64,000 nt of DNA from Salvelinus alpinus (taxonomy: Eukaryota; Chordata; Actinopteri; Salmoniformes; Salmonidae), in contig NC_092110.1 in NCBI RefSeq assembly GCF_045679555.1, forward strand, positions 2,991,390 through 3,055,389. The letters run 5' to 3'. The translations under genes and the position numbers were made by a program. Numbering within the stretch: the stretch's first letter is position 1; each line of letters begins with the position of its first letter. Shown piece after piece: positions 1 to 28,490 of the stretch. The notes under the pieces were generated by a model, which worked only from the letters and a program-made list of their open reading frames with translations, ran no database searches and was not told the DNA's origin.

Positions 1-3000
1 TGTTTCACAACTCATCCATGTTGAGGGAGAGTGCCCTCCTTGACTCAACACTGAGAATTCTGAGGTGACTTAACCTGTCATCAACCATTGTTGTCCTAAG
101 GTGGGTTTTTATCTGTTTTAAAGCTGAGAAGCTTCTCTCGCAAGAAGCACTGCTGACTGGTGTAACAACAGAAATCTTACAAAGTCGAAATAGCTCATGG
201 AGACCTCTTTATAAGGTTCTAGAAACACAACAAAGTCAAGGAGAGTAGACGGTCTGACCCTTCCACTTTTCTCTGTCCTACCAAGAAGCCGCTTGGTTTG
301 ATGAACCTCATGTTTGAGGTCCTCTAAATCTGACTCAAAAGTCTGAGCAAAGGCAAACAGAGGCTCCTCATTCAAGAATGTTGTACTCTTTGGGTTGAGA
401 GACTGGACCCCTTGCATTATCTCGCAATTCTTCTTTGAAAAGCGCCTCTGCAGCTCAGCTGTGAGATTGTCAAGCACCTGATAAAAGATAGCTCTTTGGA
501 AGCTCTCACCATCACTTTGGTCACTATTTTTCTGTCCTACAGTGCTCATCATCAATGAGTCATGAAATCTTAAGCTTGTTTTAGGCTGTCTTTTACACAC
601 TGTTTGTACACCTATTTTGCAGTGCTCTGCAATCTCTTCAACCTCTTTCCATAGTTCTCCAAAGTAACCCTCACTTCTGTAGTCCTGTAATGTGTCTGTA
701 AGGGCACCTACTAGATCCACAGCCCTTGCTAGGTCAAGAGAGCTTGATTGGAGCATGTCAGAAAGACATTTGGCATCACCAAGCACTTTACAAAAGGTAA
801 CCAAAAGCCTTATGAAATGTAAATCTATCTGAGAAAGAAGGCCCCTTTCCTCCACTGATCCATTACCACTATTTTCAAGTGTGATATCCTGTAGCACTCT
901 CAGAACTGCTGGAAGCCTGTCCCTCAGATTACGGCATGCCATGTATCTGCATGCCCACCTTACATCTGTAAGTCTCTGTAGTTTCCTGGGCTGCTGCTGT
1001 GGATACAGCTCTTTCTGAACTGCAAGCCACTTGAGATGAACATACGAATCAGATACAACGTTATCAAGCTTCTGCAGGAGAGCAAAACAGTTAACTGCCT
1101 CAGGCACTGATTTTACAGCATCAACAAGAACCAAATTCAAACAATGTGCATTACAGTGCACATAAAATGCAAATCTTGCACTGTTTTTAATCCGTGCAGA
1201 CACACCCGAATGCTTTCCGCTCGTGACGGATGCACCGTCATAGCCTTGCCCCACAAGATTATTTCTGTAGTCCAGACCATATTTTTCAAGGCAATCAACT
1301 ATCATTTTTGTGAGACCTGCTGCATCTAAGCTTTCAGCTGACTGAAAGTGTAAAAAGCTTTCGTGGATGGTCCCGTTGTAATAGTACCTCACAACTAAAG
1401 ACATTTGTTATTTTTTTGTAAATCTTTGGTTTCATCTGCAATTACACTAAAAACTTCACTTTCTTTTTCAGCTAAGCCCTCAAGAACTTCATTCTGGATT
1501 TGGTGGCTTGTGTACTTAGCATCGCCACATCCATTCCTCCTTTTCTCTATGAGAGGGCCATGCTTTGCTATTTCTTCTAAGATTGTCGAAAAATGACCAT
1601 TGTTGTGAGAGTCATCAGACATTTAATAGGAGCATTTTAATGTAAGTACAGTTTTCCTCCACTTTCTTTTTCCGGTCCTCATTTATGACATCTAACATTG
1701 ATGAGTTGCTGTCAATTGCCTTTTTATGCTGATTCCAAGTATACATAGCATTGATACGATGCTCTGCCTTCGAATGGAGCTTAAACCCAGAATCTTTAAA
1801 CAGCGCCTTTTTCCAGTTACAAAGACCTGACTGTGATGTGAAGGCATATTCAGGTGTATCGGGCAGAGAAAAATGCCTACAGGCGAATCTTGACTTACAG
1901 ACTTTTCAAGCCATGAATTGTTCTTATACCAGGAGCTGTTGAAAGCCCTTTTCCTAGTACCATGCTGAGTTCTGGGAAATGTTTTCAAACACGGCTGTAC
2001 AGGACCCTCTTCTCTGGATCTTGAAATGTCTGAAATACACGTTAAATAATGTGTTATATCTCTATGGAAATGTATAATTACGGGATCCACAAGATTAGGT
2101 ACTAACAGCTGCAAACTAAAATGTGTAGTTTAAAGTATAGGCCTGGCCAACCATTGGGTCCTGATATCTCTCCCTTTCTTTTCATGTTTAATTGACCCTA
2201 TGCAAAAATAAGACCGTCTATGGTTACATCTAAGCATCCAATTACCCACATTTTAGTCAAATCTCAATCTTAATTACAAATCCCCATCATCATAACCTTA
2301 CCTTAAAATCAACTACCAGCCTAAGTTACAAGTTAGATCATGGCTAGCCCTACTCTGCAGTAAGGAACTTAGCTAGCTATCATTTCTTACACCTTTACGA
2401 TAGCAAACAGGCTATCTGCAAATTGTGGTAATCTTTTGAGTAACGTTAACAGATTGATAATAACAATTGTTCGTTTTGAGTTCAAGTACGAAAATCTAAC
2501 TGAGTTAATGGACTTCAAATAGCTGAATGTTAACTTGCTGAACACTGACAGCTGTAGCCTACTACTTACCCCACATTAGCTAAACATTCGTATACTGTAA
2601 CTTACGACACTGCACTGTATGTGTATGTGCACTGTATTTAGCCTAACAGATGTAAACATAATGTTAGGCTAAATTGGGAACCGATCTCTCTTATCTGACT
2701 TACTGTCTGTTAATGGAGCCAAAGGTCTAATGTTAACTTACACAGCGACTCAACTTTCATAACAGTTGTTCAGGAAACCTAAACCCGATGCTAAACCTTA
2801 AAACCTACTTCAAATATGATGCTTTGCGAAAAGAGCTTGTGGAGCTGTGGAGATATTCTCTCTTCTTCTTCTGTATGTTCCTCTTATTCTTATGTATCTC
2901 GCAACCAATGTTAATATTCTCTCTTCCTCGATTTGAAAAATGCGCCGCTGAATGTCAAAATAAATGCTTCTTTCAACAAGAGGTGAAATGACATGTCAAT

Positions 3001-3111
3001 CAGCATCAAACTGCCAGTAGCGAATTACATTTTGGGGTGGCACCCGGGGTGGCCAATCAGATGTCAGGGGTGGCCAGTGCCACCCCGGACACCCCTCTGG
3101 CTCTGCCCCTG
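1..3111 (-). mobile_element. hAT-superfamily DNA transposon, decayed, left end outside window
   Basis: The element reads on the minus strand. Its 5' terminus is at 3111, where the reverse strand begins CAGGGGCAGAGCCAGAGGGG, a hAT-type terminal sequence. About 1 kb of AT-rich non-coding sequence follows (2115-3090) and then a broken transposase gene (5-2110). The other terminus is left of position 1. The insertion lies within a Tc1-like element whose transposase start codon is at 3113. Superfamily assignment rests on the terminal sequence and transposase motifs, both seen directly; the 8-bp target duplication cannot be tested because the far end is missing. Confidence 0.75.
5..2110 (-). pseudogene. 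hAT transposase (ZMYM/TTF-finger type) pseudogene
   Basis: The protein resembles the hAT-derived transposases that annotation pipelines call zinc finger MYM-type 1-like. Reading on the minus strand, an N-terminal TTF-finger-like part (about 2030-1690, SWYKNNSWLE) is followed by VIADETKD near 1440, the GQGYDGA block near 1245, the CNAHCLNLVLVD block near 1140, and a C-terminal hATC-type dimerisation segment (about 127-8) ending in a stop at 5-7. The frame is broken several times: near 1870, around 1620-1690 with lost sequence, in an A/T homopolymer near 1410, and near 125. The longest open piece is 118-1404. It cannot make an active transposase, so this is a fossil rather than a domesticated gene. 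Confidence 0.8.
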
Positions 3112-3423
3112 CATGAGGTTGAAGGAATTGTCCTAGAGCTCCAAGCAAGGATTGTGTTGAGGCACAGAAGACTTGAGGCTGTAATCACTGCCAAATGTGC
3201 TTCAACAAAGTACTGAGTAAAAGGACTGAAAACGTATGTAAATGTGATATTTCCATTTTTTATTTGTAATACATTTGCAAAAATAAAAAAATATTTGTCA
3301 TTATGGGGTATTGTCTGTAGATTGATGAGGGAAAAAACACAATTTAATCTATTTTAGAATAAGGCTGTAACATAACAATGTGGAAAAAGTCAAGGGGTCT
3401 GAATACTTTCCGAATGCACTGTA
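3112..3423 (+). mobile_element. Tc1-like element remnant, 3' part
   Basis: It opens at the first codons of a Tc1-like transposase (ATG at 3113, then RLKELS) with a 1-bp loss soon after, jumps by an internal deletion to the transposase C-terminal region, and ends in the inverted terminal repeat ...GGGGTCTGAATACTTTC...GCACTGTA at 3423. The left half is absent because the hAT element ends exactly here. The same family occurs at 4792-5981 and 7725-8036. Confidence 0.8.
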
Positions 3424-3884
3424 GACGTGACAGAATTTATAAAGGAAACAAATAAAGGTAGGCTAAATCGAACAATGTAATGATAAGAAATGTAGGGTAG
3501 GCCTACCAACTGAAGGGAACTACCCCTAAATTGGCAGTTAAATAGGTGTGGTTATTACTTATGGACACTACCGATAGTGGCTAATAATATTTAACAATTA
3601 TTTAAAAATAGGAAATTGTAGGCAACAGCTAAAGTCTGAGAATATGAATAAAACATTGTAGGGCACACAAAGGACACATTTGGCACAACTGTCATTCTGC
3701 TCGGCTTTGCCTTGCTTCTTACGTCTCCAAGATTCATCTCTGAAAGTTATGAGGCCATACAATTTCAGTTCTGCATAATGGCACAGCATTTCATACTTCA
3801 CTGTGGACAAAGGGCATGAATACCTGTCATGTTGTAGGGATTTAAAAAAATATATATATATTTACTTTTCTGCTCTTTTGCACA
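3424..3884. other. Non-coding, AT-rich
   Basis: I see no coding exon, RNA gene or recognisable mobile element in this stretch. Confidence 0.5.
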
Positions 3885-4200
3885 CCAATATCTCTACTTG
3901 CTCATGATCATCTGATGATTTATCACTCCAGTGTTAATCTGCTAAATTGTAATTATTCGCTCCTATGGCCTATTTATTGCCTACCTCATGCCTTTTGCAC
4001 ACAATGTATATAGACTCATTTTGTTTTTTCCTACTGTGTTATTGACTTGTTTATTGTTTACTCCATGTGTAACTCTGTGTTGTTGTCTGTTCACACTGCT
4101 ATGCTTTATCTTGGCCAGGTCGCAGTTGTAAATGAGAACTTGTTCTCAACTAGCCTACCTGGTTAAATAAAGGTGAAATAAAAAATTTAATAAAAAATGT
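3885..4200 (+). mobile_element. 3' end of a non-LTR retrotransposon (LINE tail)
   Basis: The segment carries a LINE 3' untranslated tail that I recognise as highly repeated in salmonids, ending in GGTTAAATAAAGGTGAAATA and an A-rich stretch. No reverse transcriptase coding remains, so it is a severely 5'-truncated copy. Family naming is from recognition only. Confidence 0.55.
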
Positions 4201-4634
4201 TGATATGCTTTTCAATTTGCAGCCATATTTGTCTCCAGCGATCATAAGGTAAAATATATCTAAAGCAATTCTAATTTATATTTACAATCCCTTTATCCAA
4301 ACGGATTACTTATTAACCTAGCTCTTATCAATAGCTCTTATCAATGTTTTTATTACAGTGCATGAGAATAGTAGTATTACTATCGGGGGGAAAATAAAGT
4401 ACCCTAGATGTCTTGAATAAATAAATAACAGGTCTACTGGACTGTTTTTTTGTTGTTGTCAGACCTTGGTTAGGGTCTGATTTCCATATCTTCTACCCGC
4501 TAACCCATGCTTACACCGATGAAATGCTTTTGAATCTGTGAGGAAGTGAATGAGTGCACACTTTGAGGAGAAGGGAGAGAATAAGAAATCGGTAGTCATT
4601 TTTTCCCCTACATTTTAGCATGGTCATCAAGTGA

Positions 4635-4775
4635 CTACACATTTTATTTATTTATTATTAACCCTTATTTTACCAGGTTGACTGAGAACACAGTCTCATT
4701 TACAGCAACGACCTGGGGAATAGTTACAGGGGAGAGGAGGGGGGATCAATGAGCCAATTGGAAGCTACATTCCCC
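4635..4775 (-). mobile_element. LINE-tail-like fragment, antisense
   Basis: The stretch reading TTATTTTACCAGGTTGACTG followed by the ACGACCTGGGGAATAGTTAC block is an antisense copy of a dispersed fish LINE/SINE tail. It is short, has no open frame, and lies immediately left of a Tc1 element. Confidence 0.45.
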
Positions 4776-4791
4776 TTTCTGACAATACAGA

Positions 4792-5981
4792 TACAGTGAG
4801 TATTCAGACCCCTTGACTTTTTGCACATTTTGTTACGCTACAGCCTCATTCTAAAATGGATGAAATTGCTTTTTTCTCTCTCATCAATCTACACACAATA
4901 CCCCATAATGACAAAGCAAAAACAGGTTTTTAGAAATTATTACTGAAATATCAAATTTACATAACTATTCAGACCTTTTACTCAGTACTTTGTTGAAGAA
5001 CCTTTGGCAACGATTACAGCCTCGAGTCTTCTTGGGTATGACTCTACAAGCTTGGCACACCTCTATTTGTGGAGTTTCTCCCCATTCTTCTCTGCAGATC
5101 CTCTCAAGCTCTGTCAGTTATGATGGGGAATGTTGCTGCACAGCTATTTTCATGTCTCTCCAGAGATGTTAGATCGGGTTCAAGTCTGGGCTCTGGCTGG
5201 GCTACTCAAGGACATTCAGAGACTTGTCTCGAAGCCACTCCTGCGTTGTGTTGGCTGTGTGCTTAGGGTCATTGTCCTGTTGGAAGTTGAACCTTCGCCC
5301 CAGTCTGAGGTCCCGAGCGCTCTGGAGCACGTTTTCATCAAGGATCTCTGTACTTTTCTCCGTTATTGGTAGACTGCTGGAGAGAGGGTTGTCCTTCTGG
5401 AAGGTTCTTCCATCTCCACAGAGGAACTCTAGAGCTCTGCCAGAGTGAACATTGGGTTCTTGGTCACCTCCCTGACCAAGGCCCTTCTCCCCGATTGCTC
5501 AGTTTGGCCAGGAGGCCAGCTCTAGGAAAAATCTTGGTGGTTCCAAACTTCCTCAATTTAAGAATGATGGAGGCCACTGTGTTCTTGGGGACCTTCAATG
5601 ATGCAGAATTTTTTTGGTACCCTTCCCCAGATCTGTGCCTCAACACAATCCTGTCTCGGATCCCTACGGACAATTCCTTCAACCTCATAGCTTGTTTTTT
5701 TTTGCTCTGACATGCATGTCAACTGACAGGTGTGTGCCTTTTCAAAGCATGTCCTATCAATTGAATTTACCACAGGTGGACTTCAATCAAGTTGTTGAAA
5801 CATCTCAAGGATGATCAATGGAAACAGGATGCACCTGAGCTCAATTTCGAGTTTAATAGCAAAGGGTCGGGAATACTTATGTAAATGTGATATTTAATTT
5901 TTGGATTTTTAGTATGTTTGCAAAAATGTTAGTATGTTTGCAAAAAATCAAGGGGTCTGAGTACTTTCTGAATGCACTGTA
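4792..5981 (-). mobile_element. Tc1-like transposon, full length, TIRs present
   Basis: The element is bounded by TA dinucleotides and inverted terminal repeats: CAGTGAGTATTCAGACCCC on the left, and on the right the reverse complement of CAGTGCATTCAGAAAGTACTC, followed by shared AGACCCCTTGA. The left TIR is about 9 bp shorter, which looks like a small deletion. The interior is an antisense, decayed transposase. At about 1.2 kb it is shorter than a complete 1.6-kb Tc1 element. Confidence 0.9.
4990..5688 (-). pseudogene. Tc1-like transposase pseudogene
   Basis: The minus strand starts with ATG at 5688 and reads MRLKELSVGIRDRIVLRHRS, the N-terminal paired-like helix-turn-helix region of a Tc1/mariner transposase, continuing to about residue 74 before the frame is lost near 5464. 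Shorter matches to the catalytic half appear in other frames down to about 4990. Multiple frameshifts and internal loss make it non-functional. Tc1 transposases normally run about 340 residues. Confidence 0.8.
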
Positions 5982-6303
5982 CATTCTACAGACCCTACTG
6001 AGTATTCACTACATTACTTTTACTGCAGCACCCAGAGTAGTACTTGCTGTAAGTCAATATGTATTCCATATATAGGGATTTGCATTGGGGGCATTTATTT
6101 GACCTTGGAACATGTTTAAAAACAGAAATGTAATGCAAATGTCTCTTAAATATGAGAAATATTAATCATTGTTAATGTTTAGACATTTATTTTTCATATC
6201 ATGAAAATGATTGACACTTTTTTAGTATTACATGGGGGACTTTTATTTGGAACATTTCAGAAATTCCATGACCCGGAAGTACTTTTTTAGTGTTGCTGAC
6301 TAG

Positions 6304-6412
6304 ATCAAATCAAAATGTTATTTTATTTGTCACATGCGCCGAGTACTACAGGTGTAGACCTTACAGTGAAATGCTTACTTACAAGCCCTTAACCAATGCA
6401 GGTTTAAAAAAA
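6304..6412 (-). mobile_element. L2-like LINE 3' tail
   Basis: This matches, in the same antisense orientation, the 3' terminal segment of the LINE copy at 22976-25495: the TTTATTTGTCACATGCGCCG block, then GTGTAGACCTTAC and AAATGCTTACTTACAAG. Only about 110 bp are present, so it is a strongly truncated copy. Confidence 0.75.
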
Positions 6413-6921
6413 AAAAAAGGGTTAAAGTATTTACTAAAATAAGCTGAAGTAAAAGATAAATAAATGTAAAAGTTTCCCATCTTCACATTTAGAGTTTCTG
6501 GCGCAGCATAGAAATGCCCTTATCCAGATGGTGTGACAAATGCATTTCCTAACAGACCTGCTAACTTTCTTTGTTGTTACTTTTAAGGTTGGAACCAACA
6601 TGTAGTACCTCCAGCAGGAAGAGAGACAATAACCATTCGTCCACCAGCTCAGGGACAAGCTACACTATTCAGAGCCCTGTGTAATGTTCAATGTAATTGC
6701 ATGCTGGACTCTTTGAAACTTCATGTGTTTGTATTGTTTTAAAAATATACAAAAACAAGGAAGATTATGGTTTAAACATGTCTTTTAATGTTTATTTGTT
6801 TTAGCTGTTAGTGATAATTCCCTATGTGTTAATACATTGTGTTTACATCATTACAGTCTTTAATGTATGTGTTATCAATGACCAAAGGTCTCTGACTTTA
6901 TAGTAAATACAGCATCACGGG

Positions 6922-7277
6922 TGTGCAGAGTTACGAACCGACTCGTAGCCCGTAACAAAAAGGAAGACAACACAGAGATAAATAAATAACAAACATATTT
7001 ATTAAACAAAGTAAACTATATTCAAGTAACAATGGTGTGTGTAGTGTAAGTGAGTGGATGTGTGCATAGATGGTGATAAGGAGGGGTGTTGAGAGGTGCC
7101 AAAAGAGTCTCCTCGATGTATGGGGGAAAGGTGTATTTATCCCCGGGACACACCCGAGCCCAGGTGTGTCTGATTTCATTAACGACTCTCCTGGCTCCGC
7201 CCATAGACATCCTATGAAGGAAAACAAGAGCAAAGAGAAAGAATTCGGCAGACAGAGTGGGAGGGTCATCACAGCAG

Positions 7278-7279
<2 letters not shown>
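6922..7279 (-). mobile_element. Possible solo LTR
   Basis: Read on the minus strand the block starts near TGTGATGACC, contains an AATAAA signal near 7000 followed by T-rich sequence, and ends ...GTTCGTAACTCTGCACA. That TG...CA layout with an internal poly(A) signal is typical of an LTR. I could not find a convincing target-site duplication, and a (TG)n tract directly abuts it at 7281-7327, so the call is tentative. Confidence 0.35.

Positions 7280-7280
<1 letters not shown>

Positions 7281-7327
<47 letters not shown>
7281..7327. repeat. (TG)n microsatellite
   Basis: Uninterrupted TG dinucleotides, followed after a short gap by a CA run on the same strand. Confidence 0.95.
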
Positions 7328-7329
<2 letters not shown>

Positions 7330-7724
7330 CCTAGACACACACACACATATCCTATGTCCTTTACAATGGAATTAAAATCTGGGGTTGTAATTTATCTTCA
7401 TAACAACACATAGCAAAATGAAGACACTTGGAAAAACAAACTGTAGTCAGGTTTATTGAGTCGCCTGACTCAGCTCAGACAGACTCAGCTCAGACAGCTG
7501 TAGGTAAATGTGGTAAATATGTTATTACCAGAGGCAGTGGAGAAAAAGAGTGCCACGTGCAATAATAACTCCATTCAAGCCCATCATAAAAGGCTTTATG
7601 CACAGTTGTTTTCTAACTGGTGATGTGCAAGTTAAATTGCATGTTAGATATAATATAAGATCAACCTTTTTCTAAGAAAATGACCTGCCTAAATTCAGAC
7701 ATCCGCATTCTCAACCAATGTTCA

Positions 7725-8036
7725 ACATTTTCTTTGGGAGAAACTCCCCAAATACAGGTGTGCCAAGCTTGTAGAGTCATACCAAATCGCTGCCAAAGGT
7801 GCTTCAACAAAGTACTGAGTAAAGGGTCTGAATACTTATGCAAATGTGATATTTCCTTTTTTTATATATATACATTTGCTAACATTTCTAAAAACCTGTG
7901 TTTTCTTTGTTATTACGGGGTATTATATGTAGATTGATTATTATATGTAGATTGATTGTATTTTATGGAGTAAATCTGTAACGTAACAATATGTGGATAA
8001 AGTCAAGGGGTCAGAATATTTTCCGATTGCACTGTA
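7725..8036 (+). mobile_element. Tc1-like element remnant, 3' part
   Basis: Antisense Tc1 transposase sequence (GGGAGAAACTCC, GTGCCAAGCTTGTAGAGTC) runs into the same 3' terminal block as the copies at 3112-3423 and 4792-5981 (AAGTCAAGGGGTC, ending GCACTGTA at 8036). The left part is missing. Confidence 0.75.
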
Positions 8037-9420
8037 AGTGTTATGATACACGGAAAGTGTTTTAAAACAGAATAGAAGTAGTCAAAATATGTTCTTCAAT
8101 CTGAATATTGGTGTTTTTAAGAGAGTGTTGTGAAAACACTTTTTTTGGTTGTCGGTACATGTAAAAGGCAGCATCAAAACACACAAAATATATATATTTT
8201 TCAGACTGTGTCTCTCATACAATCAAATGGTTAAGAAATGCACATGGTTAATAGCATAAATATTGACAAGGGATAAGGGCCTATGGAGAATTCCTTTTGT
8301 GGAATTTTACCTTAATTTTTGCATTGCTTTATTTAGGCAGATTAGAAACAGGAAGGAGACAGGGAAGGAGTGAAAATGGGACAGGTGGAAGCAGTTATTG
8401 AACCCCCAACTTCTGGGGCAATAAGATGGTACATTACATTGGAATGTTACACACAACCACACAGCCACACTGTAAAAAAGAATATCGGGTGAATTGAAAT
8501 TTACTCCAAAAAAAAAAAACAGCATTTCTGCAAGTTGTTTCAATGATTTGTTAATTTTATTTTGCCATTCATGGGAGAATAAATCCACCTTAAATATCTT
8601 TGGTTGGACTCTAAACGGATATCAAAACCAACCAGGCAAAATAATATTAAATGATGAGAAGACTCATTTCCTCAATGCTTACTGTAAAACCGCCAGTTAC
8701 TGTTGGTGGGTTGAGCACTCTGCTCAACAATTCCTGCCAATGATCAGATTCATAAATCAACGAAAATGCTCCAGAAGAAGTGAACTAATTCTGCACTAGA
8801 AAGGACTTGAAACACCATTATAGTGATTAGAAGCTAAACAGAGAGGAAACGACGCCAAATGCAAAGGTATCGAATTATGCACGAAACAGTACTTGAAACA
8901 CCCTAAATAATGTTTTCAACCTCTCCTGGTAGTACTCCCTGTCCCTGACAAGGTGTTGCACAACATTTCATTAAGTGGTGTTACAACACACGGTGTCAGG
9001 TTTAAAAACATCTCAGGGTGACGTGTTTCAATACTCAAGGAAAGTTAAGGTTTTGACTCCTTTGCGTTGGTGGCAGCTCAGTTGCCATTAGTTTTGGTGT
9101 TACAAAGCACTTCATTTTAACTGTGCAGTAGTACAATGCTGTTGGTATCCAACAGCACTTTTCTGAATTTGCTGGAAGCAATTTGACCCCACCATCAACC
9201 CAGAGAGCCCCATGCCTTTCCTCCCCTCTCTCCTCCTCTCCTACCTGTCCCCCTCTCTCCTCCTTTCCCCCTGTTGCCTCCTCTCTTCCCTTCCCACTGA
9301 GCACAGACGTCAAGTCAACATCTATTTCACGTTGGTTAAAAGTCGTGGAAACAACGTTGATTCAACCAGTGTGTGCCCAGTGGGTCTTCTCTGTTCACTC
9401 TGTCCCAGGTCTCTTAATGC
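8037..9420. other. kcnk2 5' flank, non-coding
   Basis: No coding exon is recognisable. C/T-rich tracts occupy 9200-9300. The stretch closest to kcnk2 (about 9300-9450) should include its promoter, but I see no TATA box that would fix the transcription start. Confidence 0.45.
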
Positions 9421-9449
9421 GAAAGTGAAACGGCCGGTCGAACGGAGAG

Positions 9450-9633
9450 AGAGAGAGAGAGGGCTCGGCTCTGGTGCCATGTGGAAACGTCCGCCTGCGC
9501 GGATCTGCCCGTGAGCACCGACGGGCAAAGAAAGGGAATTAGAGAAAACGGTAAAAGGAGATATAACGTTCAACTAATCACGGAGAGAACGTCTGGTGAG
9601 AAGCGGAGAGCAGAGGGCATCGGATAGCGAAGA

Positions 9634-9634
<1 letters not shown>
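9450..9634 (+). other. kcnk2: kcnk2 exon 1 (5' UTR plus first base of the start codon)
   Basis: The exon ends at a perfect donor, AA|GTAAGT, with the last exon base A at 9634. Exon 2 begins TGGCAGCACC, so splicing creates ATG GCA GCA CCT (M-A-A-P), the N terminus of the short TREK-1 isoform. In that frame a TAG stop sits at 9625-9627, so translation cannot begin further upstream in this exon. The spliced context has A at -3 and G at +4. The left boundary (transcription start) is not determinable; 9450 is only a guess based on where CpG-rich, purine-rich sequence begins. A short upstream ORF lies at 9479-9514. Confidence 0.7.
9479..9514 (+). other. Upstream ORF in kcnk2 5' UTR
   Basis: ATG at 9479-9481 opens an 11-codon frame (MWKRPPARICP) ending in TGA at 9512-9514, about 120 nt before the spliced kcnk2 start. 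Its context (C at -3, T at +4) is weak. If transcription begins upstream of 9479 it would be the first ATG met by scanning ribosomes. Confidence 0.45.
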
Positions 9635-27203
<17,569 letters not shown>

Positions 27204-28490
27204 AGGTCACAAACGTTCACCTCTGACCCCTGACCCAGATTCAGCACAAGCCACACCCACCTGGTTACAACAACAAATGGCAGCCATCTTTCAGCACAGG
27301 GTGTATGACATCATTAATCAACAGCTGCCCTGATGACCGACTATATAACTATATGACTCTATGATTATGAAGCGGTTTGATTATTAACTACAACAGAATC
27401 ACAACATGAGTTATGAACTAGGAACATATCTTTATGGATCTGAATGGAAGAGTTACATTCGGGGAGTACATGTAAGGTCAGGGCAAATCTGAGTTGACAT
27501 CCTATTCCTAGTGCACTACTTTTGGCCATAACCTCATAGGGTTCTGGTCAAAAGAATAGGGTGTCATTTCGGACATAGCCTTGGTTTATGTATCCAATTT
27601 ATTATGTTGCCAATGTATGAGGAATATTAATGAGGATGTCTATATGCCTTTAATCAGAGAATGTGTGGGTGTGCATATGTGTGAATGGGTTCTATGGGTT
27701 TCTAAGAGGGAACCTTTCCCCTGACTGTTAATCAGAACCGGACCTTTTTTTCTACTGAAGGAATCACAGCAGTGTCTTAGTCCTTTTCTACCAACCGGTA
27801 GAAAAGTCTGTACACGCATGTGAATTAACAGTGTTTTCTCTTCTCTATTATCACTCTCTCTCTTGTCGTTTTAAACAGCGAGACAGTTTGTCATTTAGAC
27901 GACGTGACTGTAGTCCTCTGGGCTGCTCTAGGGATGCTGGGAGTGTGGAGCAGCAAATGGAGGCTCCACTATGACTGTTTCAGGGCAGACATTTTGAGGC
28001 CAGCCACCACAGACTGAAATGACAGTTTTGCAGCTACCTATACATTTTTAGATTTGTTGGTATTTTGGTCAATTAATATTAGGATTTTCAAAAAGTAAAC
28101 ATACAAATGTCAAAATCTTTATGAAAATGTATACTTTCTTTAGTTTATCATACTACAGTCAAAAATGTCATGGATTTTAACCACTTTAAAATGGACATAC
28201 ATCCATAATGTCAAAGCTCACTACATTGAATTACACATAATTTAAAAGCCCATTTCATAAAGAATGTAACAAACTTTACCATATGTAGTAACTTACTTTG
28301 AAGAGATGGTGATTGGGTCTTAATAGGTGTTTTGCGTTTGGTAGTCTAAATTCAGTGTACTTGTCTTTAACGGCCCCTTCCAGAAAGTCTCTTTCCACAC
28401 CCCAACTCATTTTCCTCAGCTTCAGAAGCATCTACATTCACCAAATTGTGTATGGTTTATCCATGGATATATTCTCAGATATCTATACAG
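27204..28490 (+). other. kcnk2: kcnk2 3' UTR / 3' flank
   Basis: No further coding sequence follows the stop. I could not identify a convincing AATAAA signal close by, so the transcript end is undefined. A short piece of a palindromic salmonid repeat (27496-27580, with CCTATTCCTAGTGCACTACT) lies in the probable 3' UTR; a complete copy is at 63422-63515. Confidence 0.5.

Noticed and set aside
118..1404. A functional ZMYM-like host gene
   Set aside because: Multiple frameshifts, a preserved hAT terminal sequence at 3111 and no introns indicate a dead transposon.
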